A DNA stretch of 54,779 nt from Sedimentisphaerales bacterium (lineage in GTDB: Bacteria > Planctomycetota > Phycisphaerae > Sedimentisphaerales > Anaerobacaceae). A model generated the notes under the pieces. It was not told the DNA's origin, ran no database searches, and worked only from the letters and a program-made list of their open reading frames with translations. The DNA lies in NCBI GenBank assembly GCA_030611315.1, contig JAUWPZ010000005.1, positions 1 to 54,779 of the forward strand. The letters are read 5' to 3'. Made by a program: the position numbers and the translations under genes. How positions within the stretch are numbered: position 1 is the stretch's first letter; the number at the start of each line of letters is the position of its first letter. Below, piece after piece: positions 8,354 through 15,824 of the stretch.

Positions 8354-8785
8354 TTAAGAAAGGCTTTGGCGGACGTCCTCGAGCTTTAGGCCGAGATTGG
8401 CAAGAACCTGAGCGGTTATGCCATCACTCTGGCGCAGCAGTCCGAGCAGGATGTGCTCAGTTCTGATGTGGTCATTGTTAAGCGCCCGGGCCTCTTCAAC
8501 TGCGCACTCAATGGCCTTGATGGCTCCCGGCCTCTGCGGCAGTTGGTTCGCGGTGGTCATATCGGGTCCACCCTTGAGCTTTAAGATTTGTTCGATTTCG
8601 ACAAGCATCTTCTTTATATCCACACCCTGGTTTTTCAGAAGCGCTGCGCCGGCGCCACTGCCTTCTTTGAGCAGGCCCAGAAGGATATGCTCGGTTCCGA
8701 TTTGTTCGTGGCCGAATCGCTGCGCCTGCTCGTTGGCCTGGCTTAAAACCATCCGTGCACGGCCTGTAAAGCGTTCAAACATCAT
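8354..8785 (-). CDS. Stand-alone Clp N-terminal domain protein (ClpC-N-like)
   Basis: 143 residues consisting of the double Clp-N repeat and nothing else. Repeat one has FERFTGRARMVLSQANEQA and GTEHILLGLLKE; repeat two has AIECAVEEARALNNDHI and RTEHILLGLLRQ. In ClpC this domain binds adaptors and substrates ahead of two AAA+ ATPase modules. Here the stop follows directly after the second repeat, and the sequence beyond encodes no ATPase. It could act as an adaptor or decoy for a ClpC encoded elsewhere, or it could be a truncated paralogue. No frame decay is seen, so it looks functional. Start is ATG 8785 or the adjacent ATG 8782. Confidence 0.88.
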   Translation of the reverse strand: MMFERFTGRARMVLSQANEQAQRFGHEQIGTEHILLGLLKEGSGAGAALLKNQGVDIKKMLVEIEQILKLKGGPDMTTANQLPQRPGAIKAIECAVEEARALNNDHIRTEHILLGLLRQSDGITAQVLANLGLKLEDVRQSLS

Positions 8786-8864
8786 TTACTCCAAAACAAG
8801 TCGAATAGATGATTATAAACAAGACCGTTCTATTTTTTTGCCACTTCTTATGTGGAAATCCGGG

Positions 8865-9668
8865 TCAATTACTCAATCGGTCAAGGACGGCCTTGCGGTA
8901 ATTTTCTTTACCGGTTTCGAGGTCGGCGTGGCCGAAGTACCTGTTTTGAATCCTTTGCGTCAAATATCCTATGCGGTTTTCCGGCGATGGGTGGGTTGAG
9001 AAGAATTCAATCGGCCTGGTTTCGTTCCGGTTCTGGAGCATCTGCATCGTCTCGACCATAGCGTAAGGGTCATAGCCGGCGGCGGCCAAATAATCCAGGC
9101 CTCCCAAATCGGCCTCCTTTTCGTCTTTCCTGCTGAATCGAAGCCCAAGAATTTGCTGCGCGAGGTCGGCTGCCGTCAAGACACCGCTTGGCGTCTTGTC
9201 TGAAGTTACAGCGGAAAGCAAAAGCTGTATCCCTATCTGATTGCTCATGGCGTTCGAGACGTCCCTGGCGACAACGTGCACAATCTCATGGCCCAGAATC
9301 GCGGCCAACTGGGCCTCGCTGCGGAGGTTTTCAAGCATTCCCCTTGTGATGAAGATGTAGCCTCCCGGAAGGGCAAGGGCATTGACCGATTCATCATCGA
9401 GTGCGGCGAAGTGGAATTCCAGGTCCGGCTTGTGACTGACGCGGACAATTCTTTGGCCTATGTAATCGACGTAGTTCTGGATGCCGGCATCGGGGATTCT
9501 GCCGCCCATCTCCTTTTCAATTTCGGGAGCGTATTTTTTGCCCAGGGCGATATCCTGCTCCTCGGGAAAGAGCATAAGCTCGTCTTTGCCGGTAATCGGG
9601 TTGGTTACACAGCCTGTGCAGAACAGGAAAAACAAAACTGATATTAAAAGGCCGGGTCGCTTCGACAT
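8865..9668 (-). CDS. M48 family metalloprotease lipoprotein
   Basis: About 267 residues from the ATG at 9668; an ATG 12 bases further upstream is less likely. The N-terminus is a lipoprotein signal (LLISVLFFLFCTGC, then VTNPITGKDELMLF). The zinc site HEIVH (AILGHEIVHVVARDVSNAM) and the later EKEADLGGLDYLAAAGYDP are typical of peptidase M48 in the BepA/LoiP/YcaL group. Those proteins are periplasmic, lipid-anchored, and help quality control of outer-membrane proteins. The following HPSPENRI is also characteristic. It is divergent from the Rnf operon and upstream of the Clp-N gene on the same strand. The 79-base gap to that gene makes co-transcription possible but unproven. Confidence 0.92.
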   Translation of the reverse strand: MSKRPGLLISVLFFLFCTGCVTNPITGKDELMLFPEEQDIALGKKYAPEIEKEMGGRIPDAGIQNYVDYIGQRIVRVSHKPDLEFHFAALDDESVNALALPGGYIFITRGMLENLRSEAQLAAILGHEIVHVVARDVSNAMSNQIGIQLLLSAVTSDKTPSGVLTAADLAQQILGLRFSRKDEKEADLGGLDYLAAAGYDPYAMVETMQMLQNRNETRPIEFFSTHPSPENRIGYLTQRIQNRYFGHADLETGKENYRKAVLDRLSN

Positions 9669-9696
9669 AATTATCCCCACATTTGGAAAAATCTAT

Positions 9697-9725
9697 TTGA
9701 AAATTTCAACTGAATCTATTATAAA
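9697..9725 (+). promoter_or_regulatory. Sigma-70-type promoter of the rnf operon
   Basis: TTGAAA (9697-9702), a 17-base spacer, then TATAAA (9720-9725). Transcription would begin near 9732, which excludes an upstream start codon at 9726 and supports the ATG at 9756 for the first gene. Confidence 0.6.
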
Positions 9726-9755
9726 TTGCCTTTGTTCTATAAGGTAGCAAAAACT

Positions 9756-10058
9756 ATGAACCAGCAGGAGTTCTGCCAGAATTGCACACAAAAACAAAAC
9801 TGCGGGGAGGTTTACCGGCAGTTGGGCAGCGTCAAAGGCCCATCGGTTCTGTTCAACGTCATTATTGCTTTTCTGCTGCCGTTAGTGGCGTTTATCGGCT
9901 CTTTGGCGGTTTTTGAGGCAATTCTTGCGAAAACGATAGAAACTAAGCCGGCGCTAACGGTCGTTAGCGTTGTGTCGGCCCTTTTAGCGGTCTCTGTTTG
10001 CGTGGTGATTGCAAAAGTGATAAATAGACAACTGAGGCAACAAAAGCACTCGGAATAA
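9756..10058 (+). CDS. Small Cys-rich two-helix membrane protein heading the rnf operon (RseC-like?)
   Basis: About 100 residues from ATG 9756. The N-terminus has the cysteine cluster FCQNCTQKQNCGEVY, followed by two hydrophobic helices (VLFNVIIAFLLPLVAFIGSL and LTVVSVVSALLAVSVCVVI) and a basic tail. It starts just after the promoter and ends 7 bases before rnfC, so it is the first gene of the operon. Proteins of the RseC/MucC family, often encoded with rnf genes, share the plan of a Cys cluster plus two helices, but this one lacks their N-terminal part, so the assignment is tentative. The cysteines could bind a metal or Fe-S cluster and help assemble or reduce Rnf. Confidence 0.7.
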   Translation: MNQQEFCQNCTQKQNCGEVYRQLGSVKGPSVLFNVIIAFLLPLVAFIGSLAVFEAILAKTIETKPALTVVSVVSALLAVSVCVVIAKVINRQLRQQKHSE

Positions 10059-10065
10059 TTTCGAT

Positions 10066-11445
10066 ATGAGATTTGTAACCAAAGGCAGATTCTCTTTTAG
10101 AGGGGGCGTCCACCCGCCGGAAAAGAAGGAGCTTACGCGCGACAGCGAAATCCAGCCCGGCCCTGCGGTCAAGCAGGTCGCGATAATGCTCAGCCAGCAT
10201 ATCGGGGCTGTGTGTGAGAGCCTTGTCAACAAGGGAGACTCTGTCAAGGCGGGGCAAAAAATCGGTGACAGCGACGCCTTTGTCTCTGCTCCGGTTCATT
10301 CGTCCGTCAACGGCAAGGTCAAACAAATCGCGCTTCAGTCGCACGCTGTTCTCGGGCGAAGTATGGCGGTAATCATAGATGCCGAAGGCGATGACAACCC
10401 GGCCTCCCAGCCGAGCCATACCGAATTTACGGACAGCTTCGATATCGACAGCTATTCATCAGCACAGATATGCACCGCCGTGCGAGATGCGGGTATCGTC
10501 GGTATGGGCGGGGCGGGATTCCCGACAAGAGTAAAAATAGAGCCCAATCCGAGAATGCCCAAAGAGACGTTGATTATCGACGCATGTGAGTGTGAGCCGT
10601 ATATTACCTGCGACTATCGGATTATGCTGGAATGGACAAAGCAGATTATTGCCGGCACCAGGCTTGCCCGGAAGGCGTCGGGCTGTTCACAGGTCTTTAT
10701 CGGTATCGAAGATAACAAGCCGAACGCGATAGAAATGATAAGCCGGACGCTGGAAGATTGCGGGGATGGCGACAGGATTAAATTGGCGCCGGTCAAAACG
10801 AAATATCCGCAGGGCGGTGAAAGGCAGCTTATAAAGGCCATCCTGAGGAAGAATGTCCCGGCGGGCGGCATTCCGCCTATGATTGGCGTGGTCGTGCTTA
10901 ATGTCGCTACGGCGGCGGCAATCGCCGAAGCGGTCGTTAGCGGTACTCCGCTGACGCACAGGGTCGTGACCGTTACCGGAGAGGCAATCTCAAAGCCGGG
11001 CAATTACTATGCTGCGATAGGGACAACTGTCGAGGACTTGATAGAATTTTGCGGAGGAGTAACCGAAAGCTGCGCAAAGGTAGTCCTTGGTGGGCCAATG
11101 ATGGGAATAGCAATTGCCGATTTGAAGACGCCTATCACAAAGACCTGCGGGGCGATAACGGTCCTGACGAAAAGGCAAATCGGCCGGGCAAAGTACGAAG
11201 GGCGCCAAACTCCCTGCATTCGCTGCGGAAGGTGCCTCGAGATTTGCCCTGAGAATTTGAACCCGACAAAAATCGCCCACGCGGTCAAGCATAACCTTTT
11301 GGATGTGGCCCTGGCCTATTATATCAACGCGTGTATGGAATGCGGCTGCTGCAGTTACGTCTGCCCGGCCAATATCGAGGTTACGGGATATATCAAAACG
11401 GGCAAGATTTTCCTTGCCAGACAAAAGAAAAAGATGCCGGAATGA
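10066..11445 (+). CDS. rnfC: Rnf complex subunit C (peripheral NADH/Fe-S subunit)
   Basis: 459 residues. It has the N-terminal RnfC barrel-like domain (GGVHPPEKKELT), a nucleotide/flavin-binding segment GIVGMGGAGFPTRVKI, the SLBB-like middle, and two [4Fe-4S] motifs near the C-terminus: CIRCGRCLEICPENLNP and CMECGCCSYVCPANIE. In the Rnf ferredoxin:NAD+ oxidoreductase, RnfC is the soluble subunit that handles NADH. It follows the Cys-rich gene by 7 bases. After its stop a run of word repeats (11447-11512) separates it from rnfD. Confidence 0.96.
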   Translation: MRFVTKGRFSFRGGVHPPEKKELTRDSEIQPGPAVKQVAIMLSQHIGAVCESLVNKGDSVKAGQKIGDSDAFVSAPVHSSVNGKVKQIALQSHAVLGRSMAVIIDAEGDDNPASQPSHTEFTDSFDIDSYSSAQICTAVRDAGIVGMGGAGFPTRVKIEPNPRMPKETLIIDACECEPYITCDYRIMLEWTKQIIAGTRLARKASGCSQVFIGIEDNKPNAIEMISRTLEDCGDGDRIKLAPVKTKYPQGGERQLIKAILRKNVPAGGIPPMIGVVVLNVATAAAIAEAVVSGTPLTHRVVTVTGEAISKPGNYYAAIGTTVEDLIEFCGGVTESCAKVVLGGPMMGIAIADLKTPITKTCGAITVLTKRQIGRAKYEGRQTPCIRCGRCLEICPENLNPTKIAHAVKHNLLDVALAYYINACMECGCCSYVCPANIEVTGYIKTGKIFLARQKKKMPE

Positions 11446-11446
11446 T

Positions 11447-11512
11447 TAACGTGAAGCGTATCTCGTGAAGCGTGAAGCGAGATACGAAATACAAGATACG
11501 AGATACGAGAAT
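11447..11512. repeat. Near-tandem GAGATACGA-type word repeat in the rnfC-rnfD spacer
   Basis: The spacer is made of variants of CGTGAAGCG and GAGATACGA (for example TACGAAATACAAGATACGAG). The open frame leading into rnfD reads through it as ARYEIQDTRYEN, a repeat translation and not part of RnfD. A second block of the same words lies at 43122-43162. Confidence 0.8.
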
Positions 11513-12523
11513 ATGCTCAAAGATATAGCAGTTTCGAATTCGCCGCATATCAGCAAGCCGCTTTCGACCCGCGCGGTAATGGTGGACGTCGTAATCGGTT
11601 TGGTCCCTGCTATGGCGGCGGCGGGCTATTATTTCCGCGTCAGGGCGCTGATACTGCCGGCTGCGTGTGTTATCTCGTCGCTCGCCGCCGAATGGCTCTG
11701 CAATCTGATTCGCAAAAAGCCCGGTTCACTCGGTGATTTCAGCGCCGTGGTTACGGGCATAATCCTTGCGCTGTCGCTTCCACCGGCTTTGCCTGTTTGG
11801 ACCGCCGTGATAGGCAGCGCTTTTTCTATCGCAATCGGCAAAATGGTGTTCGGGGGCCTGGGCGCAAATATCTTTAATCCGGCTATGGTCGGCAGAACGT
11901 TTCTGACCGCCTCGTTCGGCATGTTAATGACAACGTGGATGGTGCCGGCCACGATTCCTGCCGCCCTGTCTGAGATTTGCCCGGAAAACAATGTCGAGGC
12001 AAGAACACAGGCAACGCCGTTGGCCTGGAGCAAGCAGGCAATAAAGGACGAGAACGGAGCACTAATCTATAACGAGCAGCAATTCAGGGCCACGCTCACA
12101 GGCGAGGTCGGCGGCTGCCTCGGGGAGACCAGCGTAATTGCACTATTGATAGGGGGTCTATATCTGCTTTTAAGGCGAACGATAAACTTTCATATCCCGT
12201 TGGCTGTTTTGCTCTCTGCTTTTGTCTTTGCTGCGGTTTTCTACTTGGTCGATTCTGATGCCTATATGCAGCCGTTCTTCCATTTGAGCAGCGGCGGAAT
12301 GCTGCTATGTGCCTTTTTTATAGCTACCGACCCGGTTACCGCTCCTTTGACGCGCAGAGGAATGTGGCTCTTCGGCATCGGTGTCGGAGCGATAACGATG
12401 CTCATAAGAATAGTAGGGGGGTATCCCGAAGGCGTGATGTATTCTGTCCTTTTGATGAATGCCGTTACGCCTCTAATAGACAGACTTTGCAGGCGGATTC
12501 CTGCAGGAGGTAAACCCAGTTAA
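11513..12523 (+). CDS. rnfD: Rnf complex subunit D (membrane flavoprotein)
   Basis: About 336 residues from ATG 11513, the first start after the repeat spacer; an upstream GTG/ATG-like start would only translate repeat words. It is a polytopic NQR2/RnfD/RnfE-family protein with helices throughout. The segment RTQATPLAW holds the threonine at the position of the covalently bound FMN in the family (S/T-G-A-T-P-L in most members; Q replaces G here). LGALxGxxF-like features and FFIATDPVTAPLTRRG near the end are typical. It works with RnfG and the RnfA/E pair to pass electrons across the membrane coupled to ion transport. Confidence 0.94.
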   Translation: MLKDIAVSNSPHISKPLSTRAVMVDVVIGLVPAMAAAGYYFRVRALILPAACVISSLAAEWLCNLIRKKPGSLGDFSAVVTGIILALSLPPALPVWTAVIGSAFSIAIGKMVFGGLGANIFNPAMVGRTFLTASFGMLMTTWMVPATIPAALSEICPENNVEARTQATPLAWSKQAIKDENGALIYNEQQFRATLTGEVGGCLGETSVIALLIGGLYLLLRRTINFHIPLAVLLSAFVFAAVFYLVDSDAYMQPFFHLSSGGMLLCAFFIATDPVTAPLTRRGMWLFGIGVGAITMLIRIVGGYPEGVMYSVLLMNAVTPLIDRLCRRIPAGGKPS

Positions 12524-12533
12524 AAATAAATTA

Positions 12534-12644
12534 TAGCCACGAAGACACTAAGGCACAAAGTAAAGAGAAGTGAGCTAAAGTGAACTAAAGTGGAAAAATA
12601 ATCTGTAACTTTAGGCACTTTCCATTTTTTACGGTCTTGGTGGC
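12534..12644 (+). repeat. MITE-like element family J, copy 1
   Basis: About 111 bases beginning GCCACGAAGACACTAAGGCA and ending CTTGGTGGC. It fills the rnfD-rnfG spacer. It shares the AAGAGAAGTGAGCTAAAGTG block and the AATCTGTAACTTTAGGCACT block with the copies at 17954-18079 and 51251-51359. The two halves are imperfect inverted repeats, so the transcript should fold into a long hairpin. This copy lacks part of the right arm. Confidence 0.8.
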
Positions 12645-12660
12645 GGAAAAGGTTTTCGAG

Positions 12661-13302
12661 ATGTATAAGATAAAGCATTTTTTCCAACAAAGCTGGCTGC
12701 TGATTGTGACGTCGTTTGCGTTCGGACTGCTGATAGCGGTAGCTAACGCCCGCTGGTCGGACGAAATAGAGTGGAACAAAACCGAAAAGCTCAACCGCCT
12801 GAGCGGCGCTCTGCTTCCCGAAGCCAGGCTCGAGTTATATGCGGAAGTCGAGATTGAGCTGGATAAGGGCAAGAAAAGAGAAGTTAAGCTTCGCGAGGCC
12901 GTCTCAAGGGCCGGCGACCGCGTCGGCTGGACTTTCGAGGCCGCTGGCTCCGGTTTTCAAGACAAAATAGAACTGGTCATTGCACTTGATAAGGATCTCA
13001 AGACCATCGTTGGCTACAAAGTGCTTTCCTGTAATGAAACACCGGGCTTCGGAGACCAGATAAAAGACCCTTACCTGCGAGAGCAGTTCGAGGATGCACC
13101 GATTGGGAAATTCAAGCCTGTAAAGCGAGGGGAAGGCGACCCGGAAAAAATCGATTCTGAAATCGTTACAATCACCGGAGCCACCGTGAGCAGTGAGGCT
13201 GTGGTGAATATATTCAACGCATACGTTGAGAAAGTAAAGGGCAAGATAGAGGAACTGGTGCAAAAGCAGAAGGAGCAAATCAGCGATGACAAAGAAGGGT
13301 GA
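12661..13302 (+). CDS. rnfG: Rnf complex subunit G (covalent FMN subunit)
   Basis: About 213 residues from ATG 12661; an in-frame TTG 24 bases earlier lies in the repeat element. One N-terminal membrane helix (SWLLIVTSFAFGLLIAVANA) anchors a periplasmic FMN_bind domain. The motif VTITGATVSSEAVVNI places a Ser/Thr at the flavinylation position. The family attaches FMN there through ApbE, which is not encoded in this window. The C-terminal tail is highly charged (KGKIEELVQKQKEQ). It overlaps rnfE by 17 bases, implying translational coupling. Confidence 0.94.
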   Translation: MYKIKHFFQQSWLLIVTSFAFGLLIAVANARWSDEIEWNKTEKLNRLSGALLPEARLELYAEVEIELDKGKKREVKLREAVSRAGDRVGWTFEAAGSGFQDKIELVIALDKDLKTIVGYKVLSCNETPGFGDQIKDPYLREQFEDAPIGKFKPVKRGEGDPEKIDSEIVTITGATVSSEAVVNIFNAYVEKVKGKIEELVQKQKEQISDDKEG

Positions 13303-13921
13303 AACTAAGGCCGGGCTTTATAAAGAAACGCTGCTTGCCGGTTTGTGGCGCGAGAATCCGGTATTTCGGCTGCTGTTGGGGATGTGTCCGACCCTGGCGG
13401 TGACGGCGGCGGTGAAGCCGGCCTTTACTATGGGCTGCTGCGTTATCTTCGTGCTGTTCTGCAGCAATATCGTGGTCAGCCTGATGCGTAATCTCCTCAA
13501 GCCTCACCTGCGGATTTTGATGTTCACGCTGACGATAGCAACATTTGTTACCATAGCGGATTTATATTTGAAGGCGTTTGTCCCGGATATGAGCGAAACT
13601 CTCGGCCCGTATGTCCCGCTGATTATCGTCAATTGCATTATCATTTGCCGGGCTGAGGCCTGCGCGAGCAAGAACGGCTTGGCCGTGAGTATCATCGACG
13701 CGGTGGGAATGGGAATTGGCTTTACGCTTACATTGTGTCTCTTAGCCGGCGTCAGAGAGCTGCTCGCGACAGGCGCAGTATGCGAAATTGCGATATTGCC
13801 ATTGCTGAAAGAAGACGGCTGGTTTGTACCGTGGGCTGCGATGAGCATGCCGGTGGGAGCGTTTATTACCTTAGGACTTATGTTAGGACTGGTGAACCTG
13901 CTTAGTAAGAGCAAAAGCTAA
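13286..13921 (+). CDS. rnfE: Rnf complex subunit E (integral membrane)
   Basis: 211 residues with about six membrane helices. Family-typical segments are LLAGLWRENPVFRLLLGMCP, TLAVTAAVKPAFTMG, and PLIIVNCIIICRAEACASKN. RnfE and RnfA are homologous, inverted-topology subunits that form the ion path and hold a buried iron or Fe-S site between them. In line with this it has paired cysteines (ICRAEAC). The start overlaps the end of rnfG. Confidence 0.95.
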   Translation: MTKKGETKAGLYKETLLAGLWRENPVFRLLLGMCPTLAVTAAVKPAFTMGCCVIFVLFCSNIVVSLMRNLLKPHLRILMFTLTIATFVTIADLYLKAFVPDMSETLGPYVPLIIVNCIIICRAEACASKNGLAVSIIDAVGMGIGFTLTLCLLAGVRELLATGAVCEIAILPLLKEDGWFVPWAAMSMPVGAFITLGLMLGLVNLLSKSKS

Positions 13922-13933
13922 GAGGATAAAATT

Positions 13934-14524
13934 ATGGACATGGTTACCGCTTTAGTTTTGGCTTTTATATCCATTGTTTTAATCAATAATCTTGTATTCA
14001 CGAAGTTTTTGGGTATCTGTCCTTATCTTGGCGTGTCGGGCCGAATCGATATGGCCTTCGGTATGGGTATGGCCGTAACGTTTGTTGTAACGCTCAGCGG
14101 CACAATGACTTATATGATAGACAACTGGATATTGAAGGAGCTTGGCCTGGAAGTAACGCGGTACGTTTGCTTCATATTGGTTATCGCCGGCGCCGTACAG
14201 CTCGTTGAGATGTATCTGCGAAAGTTTTTCCCTTCGTTGTACGAGAGCTTCGGCATATTTTTGCCGTTGATTACCACTAATTGTGCGATTTTGGGATTGT
14301 GCCTGTTCATAAACCTCTGGGAGATAGACAGGCTGCTGGAAGCGGTCGTTCTTAGTTTCGGAGCCGGTATCGGGTTTACTATGGCGATTTGCATAATGGC
14401 CGGCATTCGAGAGAACCTCAAGCTCGCCGACGTGCCCGAGTGCCTTAAAGGCGCACCGATTACGCTGATAACGGCGGGTCTGCTTACATTGGCGTTTATG
14501 GGCTTTGCTGGAATGATAAGGTAG
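13934..14524 (+). CDS. rnfA: Rnf complex subunit A (integral membrane)
   Basis: 196 residues with about six helices. Diagnostic stretches are NNLVFTKFLGICPYLGVSGR and FLPLITTNCAILGLCLF, whose conserved cysteines (GICP, TNCAI) mirror those of RnfE. It starts 12 bases after rnfE with AGAGGATAAA as ribosome-binding site. The same subunit is called NqrE in Na+-NQR. The surrounding rnfB and rnfC show that this operon is Rnf rather than Nqr. Confidence 0.95.
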   Translation: MDMVTALVLAFISIVLINNLVFTKFLGICPYLGVSGRIDMAFGMGMAVTFVVTLSGTMTYMIDNWILKELGLEVTRYVCFILVIAGAVQLVEMYLRKFFPSLYESFGIFLPLITTNCAILGLCLFINLWEIDRLLEAVVLSFGAGIGFTMAICIMAGIRENLKLADVPECLKGAPITLITAGLLTLAFMGFAGMIR

Positions 14525-14570
14525 GTGGATGAGTATATGCGTGGATGAGTTGCGCATAAATACATTTGTG
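14525..14570. repeat. GGATGAGT/ATGCGT word repeat in the rnfA-rnfB spacer
   Basis: It reads GTGGATGAGTATATGCGTGG, ATGAGTTGCGCATAAATAC. The same words, on the other strand, occur at 27764-27815 just upstream of secDF. The role is unknown, and it lies within a co-directional operon. Confidence 0.6.
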
Positions 14571-14599
14571 CATTTTTGCGTCAAAGGATTTACGAAGAA

Positions 14600-15484
14600 A
14601 TGATTTTAGCTTCGGTTCTGGAACTATGGAGTAGTGCGTGGCGGGCAGGCCTTACAATGTTAGGGCTGGGAAGCGGCTTTGCGCTGGTGCTGTTGGTAGC
14701 GAGCGAAAAGCTCAAAGTAGAGGTTGACCCGAAGATAGAGCAGATACACGAGGTCCTGCCGAACCTCGACTGCGGCGCCTGTGGTTTTGCCGGTTGCGGG
14801 CAGTACGCAAAGGCGGTTTTGCAAAAACCCGAATTAATCGGCAAATGCGTACCAGGCGGGCCGGATACCTCGGAACAAATCGCAAATATTTTGAACCTCC
14901 AGGTCAGCGATTCGGGCCCCCAGAAAAGACCAATCGTACACTGCCGTGCGCACACGTCCGACAGGACCTATTACGCGGCGTACGAAGGACTGCCGAGCTG
15001 TACGGCCGCGAACGCATTGTCCAATGTCCAGGCCTGCAAATTCGGCTGCCTCGGCTTCGGCGACTGCACGAGGGCGTGCAGGTTCGATGCACTGCACGTT
15101 GTTGACGGGCTGGCAACCGTTGACTACGAGAAATGCACCGGCTGTACCGCCTGTGCAACAACCTGCCCACGTCATCTAATCGAAATGGTACCCTTCGCTC
15201 ATGAAAATATGCTGACCGTAGCCTGCAACAGTCGAGAGAACGGCAAGAGCACGAGGTCGATGTGCAAGGTCGGCTGTATCGGCTGCGGGCTCTGTGCCAA
15301 ACAAACGGACATATTCGCAGTCGAGGACAATCTGGCGAGATTGGATTTTACAAAGTTCGAGCCGACCGAGCAGACAGAAACTGCTATGAACAAATGCCCG
15401 ACCGGAGTAATCCTCTTTCGCGGAGCGACAGCACCCGCACCCCGACAGCCCGGCAAAAAGTCCACAGCAGCAGCCGAAAAGTAA
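14600..15484 (+). CDS. rnfB: Rnf complex subunit B (multi-cluster ferredoxin subunit)
   Basis: About 294 residues from ATG 14600; an in-frame TTG at 14576 is unlikely. A membrane anchor (GLTMLGLGSGFALVLLVASE) is followed by the Fes domain CGACGFAGCGQYAKAV, then GLPSCTAANALSNVQACKFG leading into CLGFGDCTRAC, the ferredoxin motif CTGCTACATTCPR, and a further partial motif CKVGCIGCGLCAK. RnfB receives electrons from reduced ferredoxin. The Ala/Pro-rich C-terminus (TAPAPRQPGKKSTAAAEK) is an unstructured tail. It is the last gene of the operon. No clear terminator follows; an interspersed inverted repeat lies 61 bases downstream. Confidence 0.95.
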   Translation: MILASVLELWSSAWRAGLTMLGLGSGFALVLLVASEKLKVEVDPKIEQIHEVLPNLDCGACGFAGCGQYAKAVLQKPELIGKCVPGGPDTSEQIANILNLQVSDSGPQKRPIVHCRAHTSDRTYYAAYEGLPSCTAANALSNVQACKFGCLGFGDCTRACRFDALHVVDGLATVDYEKCTGCTACATTCPRHLIEMVPFAHENMLTVACNSRENGKSTRSMCKVGCIGCGLCAKQTDIFAVEDNLARLDFTKFEPTEQTETAMNKCPTGVILFRGATAPAPRQPGKKSTAAAEK

Positions 15485-15545
15485 ACCGACGCCAGCCGTT
15501 TGATGAAATCATATCCTTAATTACTCAAATTGACCGATTCGTGTT

Positions 15546-15615
15546 GTCATCCCTGCGCAAAGCAGGGGTTCAGTAACATGGCGGTTGAGTGGATTCCCGC
15601 TTGCGCGGGAATGAC
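15546..15615. repeat. Interspersed inverted repeat (GTCATcCCtGCGC family)
   Basis: 70 bases bounded by GTCATCCCTGCGCAAAGCAG and ATTCCCGCTTGCGCGGGAAT-GAC. The ends are inverted copies of each other (GTCAT...ATGAC). The right end has the internal stem CCCGC-TTGC-GCGGG. A related fragment sits in the oxidoreductase gene at 6393-6424. It belongs to a repeat class common in environmental bacterial genomes. It could also serve as a 3' hairpin for the rnf transcript. Confidence 0.7.
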
Positions 15616-15762
15616 AAATGCTGTTTCCGCAACAGTAGTTAGTTGTGCCTTCCTTACGGTCGTGGCTCTGTAGCGATTTGGGCAGTGGGGTACTATTTTT
15701 CGGGTTTTATCAGGGTTTTCGGCCTGCCAGGGGGGATTTTTACAAAAAAAGCAAAAAATTAC

Positions 15763-15812
15763 TTGACAAAATCAAACAAGTGTTTTAAACTAACGTATAA
15801 AACAGGTGTTTG
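15763..15812 (+). promoter_or_regulatory. Promoter with two palindromic operators for the TetR-efflux operon
   Basis: TTGACA (15763-15768), 17 bases, then TAAACT (15786-15791). Two copies of the 12-bp palindrome AAACA-NN-TGTTT occur: AAACAAGTGTTT at 15774-15785, between the -35 and -10, and AAACAGGTGTTT at 15800-15811, just after the expected start. Their centres are 26 bases apart. The position suggests self-repression by the TetR protein encoded 13 bases further on. GGAG at 15812-15815 is the ribosome-binding site for the ATG at 15825. Confidence 0.7.
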
Positions 15813-15824
15813 GAGATTTTGGTT

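Noticed and set aside
11447-11512. N-terminal extension of RnfD
   Set aside because: The residues ARYEIQDTRYEN are a translation of the GAGATACGA word repeat, and the proper start is ATG 11513.
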